Below, in pieces: positions 1 through 7,302 of a stretch of DNA of 64,000 nucleotides (position 1 is its first letter; each line of letters begins with the position of its first letter). The stretch spans positions 1 to 64,000 of the forward strand of contig JAJYUV010000001.1 of NCBI GenBank assembly GCA_021792355.1. Reading direction: 5' to 3'. The notes under the pieces were generated by a model. That model had not been told where the DNA came from. It worked only from the letters and a program-made list of their open reading frames with translations, and did not search any database. The translations under genes were made by a program, and so were the position numbers. This DNA comes from Thermoplasmata archaeon (GTDB lineage Archaea; Thermoplasmatota; Thermoplasmata; Thermoplasmatales; GCA-001856825).

Positions 1-1
1 C

Positions 2-94
2 ATAATGGCAAACAAGCTGAGATACCAGGTTCAGGAAGCTGTGATGAAGATATACGCATATTTCCTTATGAGAAAGAACACCGTGGTGAACTGA
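2..94 (+). CDS. C-terminal end of an unidentified protein (cut by window edge)
   Basis: An open frame enters from the left edge and stops at a TGA at 92-94. The 30 visible residues are basic and hydrophobic (ending in MRKNTVVN) and look more protein-like than the other frames, but they are too few to assign a family. It could be the tail of a transposase or of any other protein. The frame may also be chance. Confidence 0.3.
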   Translation: MMANKLRYQVQEAVMKIYAYFLMRKNTVVN

Positions 95-237
95 CTTGGT
101 AGTTACATTCAATTACTTAACACGCTAGAGAAGCGGTACAAATCCTTTTTCATTCTTTAAAAAAAAGAGTTTGATGAACCTGGAATACTTTTCGACCTAA
201 ACAAAAACTGAGATATATTGCATATGTCTCACTAATC

Positions 238-1806
238 ATGGACTCCGGTCTCTATTCTCTGTGGGGGGAAGAAAAGCAGGAATATCACATGAATCAGAAG
301 CTTCTGAATTATATCAGAGACAAAGTGGGCCTGAAAGAGGATAGAGTCATTTGGAACGGTTACTACAAGGTTGATGAAATTCCCGGTTCGTCCGAATTAA
401 AACAGATACTCACATCTTGCATATCGGAAGTTAACATTTCGTTTGATTCTCGTGACAGACTCAGACATTCCATAGGCAGGAGCGGAGGAGATTACATTCG
501 ACTGTTGGAAGGAAGCATTGACAGGATAGTCGATGCTGTGGTCTATCCTACGGAGGATGAGATAAAGTGTTTGTTGCAAAAAAGACACAAAGAACTTGAA
601 ATAATACCATTCGGGGGAGGAACCACCGTGACCGGAGGCGTTATCCCGTCGGGCACCAGAAGGTTTACTGTGAGTCTTGATCTCGCAAGACTTGATACCA
701 TTGTGGTGGATGAGATCAACAATATACTAGTGGTGGGAGCTGGTGTAAAGGGACCAAAAATAGAAGAAGAGTTATCAAAACATGGACTTACCCTAGGCAA
801 TTTTCCGGAATCTTTCCTTTATTCCACGATAGGAGGATGGATAGCGACTAATGCAGCCGGACAGGAATCAAACAGATACGGAAAGCTCAAGGAAATGGTT
901 CTCGGCCTCAGGATGGAGTCATCAAGGGGAACATTTCAGGACAGGATAGTACCAGGAGAATCCGCCTTCTTTCGGCTGGCAGACGTAGCAGTCGGAAGCG
1001 AGGGTGCATTTGGAGTAGTGACGAGGGCGTGGCTGAAAGTCCACAGAAAGCCTGAAAAACTCTATTATTCTTCGTACATCTTCAAGTCGTTTGACACGGG
1101 AATTGAGGCACTGAGGGAAAAATTCACTGAAGAAAAAATGCCGATGATCTCCCGTCTTTCTGATGAGGACGAAACTGATCTTTCTATGATGGGAGTTGAC
1201 GAATCCTTTATGACGAACATTTTCAAGAAATATGTTGGTTTCAGGACTCACAATGTTCCCGGAGCATTACTGATAGCGGTCAGTGATAATAAGTACGAAA
1301 CTGCTTTCGATGGTGGTATATCTCTTAGCTCGATTCCCGCAAAAATCTGGGAAAGGGACAGATATTCGAGACCGCTGATGTACAACGAACTATTGAAGAG
1401 GGGAATAGTAGCAGAGACGATCGAAACATCTTCTGAATGGAGCAAGCTCAACGAAATACACAGGTCTACGAGGAAAAAATTCCAGGAAACAATGGAAGAA
1501 ATGAATGTTAAGGGGATTATACTCTGTCATTCGTCGCATCAGTATGTGACTGGTTCTGCACTGTACTTCACCTTCCTCTTCTATTCAGACAAAGACAGAG
1601 GTCCAATCCTGGAAAAGGTCAGGGAGGCTATTCTGGACAACATAATTTCGAAGGGAGGATCTATATCCCATCACCACGGGATCGGTACAATTCAGTCGAA
1701 GTACATGGGTAATTACAAAGGCAATCTTTACGAAGTTATCAAGAAAATGAAGTCCGAATTTGATCCTGACGGTAATCTTGTGCCTGGAATACTTGAGCAA
1801 AAATGA
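238..1806 (+). CDS. FAD-linked oxidase, alkyl-DHAP synthase-like
   Basis: VAO/GlcD-superfamily flavoprotein of 522 residues. The FAD-binding PP-loop GGGTTVTGG lies at residues 126-134, a GSEGAFGVVT segment follows at about 250, and a SHHHGIG motif sits near the C-terminus, with an aromatic ALYFTF stretch before it. The triple-His motif is the hallmark of alkyldihydroxyacetonephosphate synthases, which exchange the acyl group of acyl-DHAP for a fatty alcohol; D-lactate and 2-hydroxyglutarate dehydrogenases of the same superfamily usually lack it. A TATA-like GATATATTG at about 211-219 fits a leaderless start at 238; a second in-frame ATG is at 289. The next gene is a lipid kinase, and GlpD, SCP2 and Fe-ADH genes face it. 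Family is firm; substrate is inferred from motif and context. Confidence 0.8.
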   Translation: MDSGLYSLWGEEKQEYHMNQKLLNYIRDKVGLKEDRVIWNGYYKVDEIPGSSELKQILTSCISEVNISFDSRDRLRHSIGRSGGDYIRLLEGSIDRIVDAVVYPTEDEIKCLLQKRHKELEIIPFGGGTTVTGGVIPSGTRRFTVSLDLARLDTIVVDEINNILVVGAGVKGPKIEEELSKHGLTLGNFPESFLYSTIGGWIATNAAGQESNRYGKLKEMVLGLRMESSRGTFQDRIVPGESAFFRLADVAVGSEGAFGVVTRAWLKVHRKPEKLYYSSYIFKSFDTGIEALREKFTEEKMPMISRLSDEDETDLSMMGVDESFMTNIFKKYVGFRTHNVPGALLIAVSDNKYETAFDGGISLSSIPAKIWERDRYSRPLMYNELLKRGIVAETIETSSEWSKLNEIHRSTRKKFQETMEEMNVKGIILCHSSHQYVTGSALYFTFLFYSDKDRGPILEKVREAILDNIISKGGSISHHHGIGTIQSKYMGNYKGNLYEVIKKMKSEFDPDGNLVPGILEQK

Positions 1807-1845
1807 TCGACTGACAAGAATAAGATTTAATTTCAGACGTATTCT

Positions 1846-2727
1846 ATGGTAGTGAAACTGTTATTCATTGTTAACCCAACAGCAGGCAACGGACAGGCAG
1901 GAAAGGAATGGCCAAAAATTGCAAGTTTAATAAGCGAGAATTTTCACGAATATGAGATTTCAATGACGGAGAGACCAGGTCACGCAATCATTCTGGCGAG
2001 AGAAGGAGTGCTAAAGGGATTCGACACAATAGTATCCTGCGGTGGAGATGGCACGCTGAACGAGGTCATCAACGGAGTAGCTGGTTCAGATGTCAGTGTG
2101 GGTCTAATACCTCTAGGCACCGGTTCTGATTTCGGAAAGACGATTGGTATCAGGAATATCGAGGACTCCATAGCGGCTCTGAAGGGGAACAAGAAGGAAA
2201 GAATCGACACTGCGAGCGTAACATTTGAGGAGACTGGTGATTCAAGGCTATTCGTGAACATCCTAGAAATAGGGTTTGGCGCAGAGGTGATGAGGTACGT
2301 TAATTCCCACAACAAATATGGAAGGAATTCTTTTTTGATAGGAGTTCTCTCAGTTCTGATGAAATTGAAGAAGTTCACCGTAAAGACAGATTCTGGAAAC
2401 ACGAAAGAAATGGAAACTATCGAGGTCATAGTGGCGAATGGGAAATACTTCGGGGGCGGAATGCTTGCATCGCCGAATTCAGTCATTAACGATGGCATTC
2501 TCGATGTTCACATATTGAAACCTGTATCCAGATTGACTACCCTCTTCAGGTTGAGAAACCTGATGAACGGAACGTACATTGCAAAGAATTTTTCATACGA
2601 GAACAAAGTCACAGCTATCAGTTTCCTGGAAAAAGGAAATCTTGTGGAGATAGATGGGGAGGTAGTTGGTATTACTCCAGTTTCTATCAGGACATCATCC
2701 AAGGGAGTAAGTTTCATCGTTCCGTAG
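1846..2727 (+). CDS. Diacylglycerol/lipid kinase family protein
   Basis: DAGK catalytic-domain protein (293 residues) that would use ATP to phosphorylate a lipid hydroxyl. The N-terminus VNPTAGNGQAGK and the nucleotide-binding signature CGGDGTLNEV followed by PLGTGSDF are typical of the DgkB/YegS/sphingosine-kinase family. The length is usual for single-polypeptide bacterial-type members. It follows the alkyl-DHAP-synthase-like gene by 39 bases, though an AT-rich box at about 1824-1834 could give it its own promoter, and it ends 4 bases from the converging Fe-ADH gene. A lipid-backbone role is supported by its neighbours; the actual substrate (diacylglycerol, alkylglycerol, archaeol-like diether) cannot be read from sequence. 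Confidence 0.85.
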   Translation: MVVKLLFIVNPTAGNGQAGKEWPKIASLISENFHEYEISMTERPGHAIILAREGVLKGFDTIVSCGGDGTLNEVINGVAGSDVSVGLIPLGTGSDFGKTIGIRNIEDSIAALKGNKKERIDTASVTFEETGDSRLFVNILEIGFGAEVMRYVNSHNKYGRNSFLIGVLSVLMKLKKFTVKTDSGNTKEMETIEVIVANGKYFGGGMLASPNSVINDGILDVHILKPVSRLTTLFRLRNLMNGTYIAKNFSYENKVTAISFLEKGNLVEIDGEVVGITPVSIRTSSKGVSFIVP

Positions 2728-2731
2728 TGAA

Positions 2732-3847
2732 TTAGAAGTTCTCAGAGAACAGCTTCCTCAGGTCCTCATCTCCCGCGAGGACTGGATTGAATGCAAGCTC
2801 GCTATCCCTCATGGAGAGTGCAACCAACTGGTCGAGTTTTGATAAGTACGTTTCCTCATCAATCCCAAGTTCGCTGACGCGGCTTGGTTGCCTTACTCTC
2901 TCGAAGAATTCCCTAAGCTTCGCTATAAGGGACTCAATATCGGTCACATCGAGCACTTTACAAACTCGAAGATACTTCGTCCTAGTTTCTGGATTTTGAG
3001 AATTGAATGTTATTGTGGGGATGAGAAACAATCCGACAGATGTGCCGTGAGTGACGTGGAACGTCGCACCGAAGCTGTGTCCGAGAGCGTGCGCTGAAGC
3101 AGTTCCGCTGTTTGAGAATGCAATACCTGCCATCGTGGCCGCAATGTGCATCAAATCTTTTGCATTCTCCTCATTCTTGATCGCGTCCTCAAGGTTGTTG
3201 AATATGATCTCTATAGCTCGTTCTGCAAGGGCATCAGTAAACACGTTTGAAGTGTTAGATGCGATGGCTTCGAACGAATGAACGAGGGCATCTATCCCAG
3301 TCGGTACGATTATCTTCCTATCGATGGGAGTCAATGATGAATCTAGGATGTCGATTTCCGGGACCAGATCATAATTACCCATTGCTAGCTTTCCCTCTTT
3401 GTCAGAAAGAACAACTCCAAAAGAGACATCGCTGCCAGTCCCGGACGTTGTAGGTACAGCTACAATCTTAGTTTTTAGGCCGAGACTCTCAAAAGGACTT
3501 ATACTTCCAAGATCCGCCTGTGGATTAGAGAGCTTAACTGCTATGGCCTTCGAAAAATCTATTACGCTTCCACCACCTATAGCAACGACAGCATCATACT
3601 TGTTTCCCTTTAGGCTAGAGACAGCTGTTGTAATCTGGTCGATTGAAGGCTCTGGTAAGACTCCCGTGAAAAATTCTTTCTCAATAGAGGTCAGTGCCTT
3701 TTCAATCCTTCCCCCTATTGAATTTTGCAGATTCCTGTCTGTTATGATTAGGACCTTTTTTACTCCCTCTTTCTCCAGTATGTCCCCAAGGCTATCTACT
3801 ATATCTCTCTGGAAATAAACCGTTCTTGGAAATTTAAAGAGGCTCAT
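2732..3847 (-). CDS. Iron-containing alcohol dehydrogenase
   Basis: Group III (Fe-type) alcohol dehydrogenase of 371 residues. Visible hallmarks are GGGSVIDFSKA (NAD(P)-binding glycine stretch), PTTSGTGSDVS, and the metal-binding histidines in DALVHSFEA, HALGHSFGA and HVTHGTSVG. It is the last gene of a minus-strand unit glpD - SCP2 - adh, overlapping the SCP2 gene by 4 bases, so they are very likely cotranscribed. Family members reduce aldehydes such as lactaldehyde, butanal or longer-chain aldehydes. Beside an alkyl-DHAP-synthase-like gene, a fatty aldehyde/fatty alcohol interconversion is an attractive guess, but lactaldehyde or glyceraldehyde reduction is equally possible. It is not the G1P dehydrogenase EgsA by motif pattern. 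Confidence 0.85.
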   Translation of the reverse strand: MSLFKFPRTVYFQRDIVDSLGDILEKEGVKKVLIITDRNLQNSIGGRIEKALTSIEKEFFTGVLPEPSIDQITTAVSSLKGNKYDAVVAIGGGSVIDFSKAIAVKLSNPQADLGSISPFESLGLKTKIVAVPTTSGTGSDVSFGVVLSDKEGKLAMGNYDLVPEIDILDSSLTPIDRKIIVPTGIDALVHSFEAIASNTSNVFTDALAERAIEIIFNNLEDAIKNEENAKDLMHIAATMAGIAFSNSGTASAHALGHSFGATFHVTHGTSVGLFLIPTITFNSQNPETRTKYLRVCKVLDVTDIESLIAKLREFFERVRQPSRVSELGIDEETYLSKLDQLVALSMRDSELAFNPVLAGDEDLRKLFSENF

Positions 3848-4305
3848 TCCTCTCCCACGTATCTGGTTGGGATCGACTGTGCTGTCTTTACCATCGCAAT
3901 AGCAGCGGATGCGTATCTCAAGAGGAGGGCTATGTTTCCTTTGACCTTCATCTGTCCAGTCAGCATTGCCTGCGTTGGATTTATTTTCCCGTCAATAATT
4001 TTTTTCCAGTTCGCGTATGTGGCTGTTAGTTCAAATGGAGCGCCTTTCGTTGGGTCGGATACCATCTCGGATGCTTCACACTTTCCATCGCGGAGATTGA
4101 GTATGAAGGAATCGTACGGAATGCTGTCCTTCAGTGCGCCCAATTCTACCATCTTGAATTTTATTGGGTCTTTCCAACCTTTCCCCGTCTTGTTGTAATC
4201 AGGGGATTCACACAGTCGCTTGCAATATTCCTTTACCCACTCTTCCGACGGAAATAAAAGAGATTCTGACATGATTTTAAATGAGTCACTCATTAATAAA
4301 CCCAC
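3844..4305 (-). CDS. SCP2 sterol-binding/lipid-transfer domain protein
   Basis: A 153-residue protein with a single SCP-2-like fold. The C-terminal half shows the characteristic pattern KIIDGKINPTQAMLTGQMKVKG followed by a hydrophobic helix (segments quoted in part). SCP2 domains bind lipids or acyl-CoA in a hydrophobic tunnel. The frame begins with a GTG at 4305; an ATG at 4293 is an alternative start. It lies 52 bases after glpD and overlaps the Fe-ADH start by 4 bases, so it belongs to the same unit. As carrier of a hydrophobic intermediate it fits the lipid theme of the locus, but no enzyme activity is evident. Confidence 0.75.
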   Translation of the reverse strand: MGLLMSDSFKIMSESLLFPSEEWVKEYCKRLCESPDYNKTGKGWKDPIKFKMVELGALKDSIPYDSFILNLRDGKCEASEMVSDPTKGAPFELTATYANWKKIIDGKINPTQAMLTGQMKVKGNIALLLRYASAAIAMVKTAQSIPTRYVGEE

Positions 4306-4357
4306 TCTTTGAAATCAACTTGACAATTCCATGTCGGAATTCCAGTTGAACTAAACT

Positions 4358-5692
4358 CTACCGTCCTACAACCTCTGAAAGTCTCCTAGAAATTTCGTCC
4401 CTCTGTGATTTTCCTTGGTCGACCGTCTCGTAGTAGTGTCCGAGTCTTCTCCTCAGGACATCATCGACAGTCAGGGCGCACTCTTGCGTAATGGCAATCT
4501 TTATTGGATCAAGATTATCCCTCTTGTATATTACCTTAGGATTATCTTTCAAATCCAGTTTCTCATTAAGAATGGTACCAATCCTTTTTGATATCTTTCT
4601 AGTCGCACGACGATAGTCCGTGATTTTGACTCCCATAATGGATATCATCTTCCCTGCCATTTCTAGGTGAAAATCCCGTGTCACCTTTCCCGGATCATCC
4701 CCAGGTCCGTACAAAGGTCTAATCCCAGAATAGCTACCAACTACGTCTTGATCCTGTATCGAAGGAAACACCTTCCTAACCGATTCAATTATGTACCGCC
4801 TCTCATCATCAGATATGTCTGAAGATTCTGGAGAATCAATGAACTTATCGGTTGTCCCGACAATCACTACTTCTCCTTTCGGAATGATGAACATCTGTCT
4901 CTTGTCTAGATGCGATCTGAAGGCAACGGCTTTGTCGAGATTGAATTTTTCATGTCTCAGGATTAGGTGGGAACCCTTAGATAATCTTAAATTTTCTATC
5001 TTATGCGATGTATATTTTCCGTAGATCGTGTTAATCCAAGGGCCGGCTGCATTGACGATTATCCTGCTTTTAACTCTGTACTCGCCCTCACCAAATCTGT
5101 TGACGAGTGTTGTTTCTACCCCGCCGTCAGTATCTCTGATGTTCTTAGCTTCGAGATAGTTTATCGCCACTGCACCCCTCATTACTGCCGATACAACGTT
5201 GTATACGACTAGGAGGGCATCATTTGTGCAAGCATCGTCATACGTGAACCTTCCACAATAACCTTGGTACGAATATCCATCTTTGCGAAAATGAGGAAGG
5301 GTCCAGTTACCTCCGAGGAGGTTGTATAAAAATAGCCCTAAATACAGCGAAGTTCTCTTCCATGAGGTATCGTCAACGAGGATATCAAAACTCAACTTTT
5401 TGACTATTTCTAGATTCTTCAAGAGATAGTTTCTCTCCTTCAACAATTGTCGTGTCAGTAATAAGTGCCCCTGACTCAGATATCTAAGACCGCCGTGGAT
5501 TAGCTTGGAGGAGTTACTGCTGGTACCCGAAGCAAAATCAGATTTGTCTATAAGTAAGACTTTTAGATTGTTCTGGCTAAGGAGGTTTGCAATTCCGGCA
5601 CCTACAATGCCTCCGCCAACTATGACCACATCAAAGGACTTTCCGTCCAATCCTTCGAGCTCTTTCTTTCGTGTAAGATAAGAAAATTCCAT
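4358..5692 (-). CDS. glpD: FAD-dependent glycerol-3-phosphate dehydrogenase
   Basis: Membrane-associated flavoprotein that oxidises sn-glycerol 3-phosphate to DHAP and passes electrons to quinone. The N-terminal FAD-binding Rossmann motif VIVGGGIVGAG is followed by the family signature SSKLIHGGLRYL at about residues 60-72; VNAAGPW and GIRPLYG are also present. At 444 residues it is shorter than E. coli GlpD (about 500), mostly in the C-terminal helical cap. A TATA-like TTAATATC about 27 bases upstream suggests a leaderless transcript. It heads the unit glpD - SCP2 - adh. Since archaeal membrane lipids are built on G1P, this gene serves glycerol or lipid catabolism, or the DHAP supply of the flavoprotein encoded opposite. 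Confidence 0.9.
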   Translation of the reverse strand: MEFSYLTRKKELEGLDGKSFDVVIVGGGIVGAGIANLLSQNNLKVLLIDKSDFASGTSSNSSKLIHGGLRYLSQGHLLLTRQLLKERNYLLKNLEIVKKLSFDILVDDTSWKRTSLYLGLFLYNLLGGNWTLPHFRKDGYSYQGYCGRFTYDDACTNDALLVVYNVVSAVMRGAVAINYLEAKNIRDTDGGVETTLVNRFGEGEYRVKSRIIVNAAGPWINTIYGKYTSHKIENLRLSKGSHLILRHEKFNLDKAVAFRSHLDKRQMFIIPKGEVVIVGTTDKFIDSPESSDISDDERRYIIESVRKVFPSIQDQDVVGSYSGIRPLYGPGDDPGKVTRDFHLEMAGKMISIMGVKITDYRRATRKISKRIGTILNEKLDLKDNPKVIYKRDNLDPIKIAITQECALTVDDVLRRRLGHYYETVDQGKSQRDEISRRLSEVVGR

Positions 5693-5767
5693 CCAATTAA
5701 AGAGTTCTTGAGCCGATATTAATCTATCTTCTTTGGCAACAAGGTTTTGGACTTTTGAGTGAAGTTC

Positions 5768-5786
5768 AAGTTAATAAAAATAACTT
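5768..5786. promoter_or_regulatory. AAGTTA/TAACTT inverted repeat between glpD and the 5.9-kb membrane protein gene
   Basis: AAGTTA at 5768-5773 and TAACTT at 5781-5786 form a 6-bp inverted repeat separated by an A/T spacer. It lies about 80 bases upstream of glpD on the minus strand and about 110 upstream of the membrane protein gene on the plus strand. The region is AT-rich, so chance is a real possibility. Confidence 0.25.
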
Positions 5787-5896
5787 AATTCTTCGTAGTT
5801 ATCATATTTAAATTTAATGTAGCTTTAAAAATTTATTTTTCGAGAAAATGAGGCTAAGACTTTTATTTGGGGAAGAGATAAATGCAAGTGACTTAA

Positions 5897-7261
5897 ATGA
5901 GCGAAAGTAGACTTAAATCCTTTCTGTTCGACGCCAAGAAAAATGCTGCGGCCATTATGATCTATACAGTACTAATGCTTCTGATAAGCCCGCTTTTTCC
6001 GGGAATAACGTGGTTCCGACTTGGAGACTTCACGCTGGACGTCGTGAATTTCTACCATACGATAATGATTCCACTTGCACTGCTAATAATCATAGTGACT
6101 GCAAGAGTGTTCAGCCTTCCCAACATAATTCAGAAACTCGTCAACATTGCCACTTATCCGGTCCTGTTATTCTCAGTGCTGGGTCTAATTCTATTCTACC
6201 CGACAGCCTCGAGCATAGTGCTTGCCGATGAAGTAATGCAGGGTATAAGGGACGTCATCGTCGTTCTCGCAGCCTTACTCCTAGTCATCGGACTTCTGAT
6301 TTATCCTTTCAGGAACAAAAAGGAAGCAAAGAGCATCTGGGGCGCCTACGTGGTTGTCCTTATTGCCTCGATCGCTGCTTCAATTGCGGGAGTAATGGGA
6401 ATGGTCCTCGAATGGGGGAATATGAACAACGGATATTCCATCGTTCCATTCTTCCAAAATTACGTGAATTCAATCGGTGGGACTTCGACATTTCTTGGCA
6501 ATGCCTGGACAATGCACTCCCACGCAATCCCTCCTGCAATAATGGGTGGAATTGTCGGTTTGACCGCCGTAATATTCGGATACCAGAAACTATCAAGTGG
6601 ATACAGACAGATAGTTAACATCGGCCTGGTCGTTTCCACAATAGGCACGATTTCCATGCTCTCCATGTATTGGATTTCTACTTTCGGGACCTGGGTGATT
6701 CCAGCTGTTTTCACCAATTCTGGAGGCGTGAATGGACTAGCACTGGATGATACTCAGACTGGGCTGATAGGCATAGGAGCAATGATTGCCATAATTGGGC
6801 TGATCAAAACTCTTGACTCTTCAAAGGGAGGAAAGTATACTCAGATTGCCGCAATGGGAACTTGGGTCGGAGCAATGGCCGCGATGCTCGGAATAGGTTA
6901 TCTGATTGAGTTCAACGAAGTTTACTATGGTTTTGGCGATCCCAGCCAGGGAGCAGGCGCACTGTACGACCAGGCATTTTCTGACGGGCACCTTCTTTAC
7001 ATATTCTTAATGCTGATAATTGCCGCAACGTTCTTTGCCATACTCTATTACTACGGAAAGCAAGCAGAGAAGAGTCTAAGACTACCAGCTTACCTGGGTA
7101 TTTCTGGAATCGCGATAGGATTTATCGGGCTTCAAATTTATACAATGGACCTGTCCTGGTATGTGGAAGCAGTCGGTCTGTGGCTCTTATTCCTTTCCTT
7201 CGCAGCAGTCGTCGTACCTATGATAAGGCAAAAGACGTCCAGCACCCTTCCGGTAAATTGA
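5897..7261 (+). CDS. Polytopic membrane protein with conserved-looking His pattern, function unknown
   Basis: I do not recognise the family with confidence. The 454-residue protein is almost entirely hydrophobic, with about 12 predicted membrane helices (roughly 20-36, 50-72, 84-104, 116-136, 148-170, 208-228, 240-262, 288-304, 316-336, 365-386, 396-414, 421-441). It has only four histidines, all at or in helices: H54 (FYHTI), H207 and H209 (MHSHA) and H365 (DGHLL). A lone helix-2 His plus an HxH recalls heme ligands of heme-copper oxidase and NorB-type subunits, but the copper ligands are absent. It stands alone, convergent with the M1 peptidase gene, and lies a few kilobases from the heme genes. 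A heme-binding role is inference only. Confidence 0.85.
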   Translation: MSESRLKSFLFDAKKNAAAIMIYTVLMLLISPLFPGITWFRLGDFTLDVVNFYHTIMIPLALLIIIVTARVFSLPNIIQKLVNIATYPVLLFSVLGLILFYPTASSIVLADEVMQGIRDVIVVLAALLLVIGLLIYPFRNKKEAKSIWGAYVVVLIASIAASIAGVMGMVLEWGNMNNGYSIVPFFQNYVNSIGGTSTFLGNAWTMHSHAIPPAIMGGIVGLTAVIFGYQKLSSGYRQIVNIGLVVSTIGTISMLSMYWISTFGTWVIPAVFTNSGGVNGLALDDTQTGLIGIGAMIAIIGLIKTLDSSKGGKYTQIAAMGTWVGAMAAMLGIGYLIEFNEVYYGFGDPSQGAGALYDQAFSDGHLLYIFLMLIIAATFFAILYYYGKQAEKSLRLPAYLGISGIAIGFIGLQIYTMDLSWYVEAVGLWLLFLSFAAVVVPMIRQKTSSTLPVN

Positions 7262-7302
7262 TTCTTAATTTTTCTTCCCCCTTTTTCTTGTTTTATTTTT
7301 TC
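7262..7302 (+). terminator. T-rich terminator after the membrane protein gene
   Basis: Directly after the stop codon at 7261 come several runs of 4-6 T residues separated by C-rich spacers, without a stem. This matches the oligo-T terminators of archaeal RNA polymerase. It overlaps the last codons of the converging M1 peptidase gene. Confidence 0.5.
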
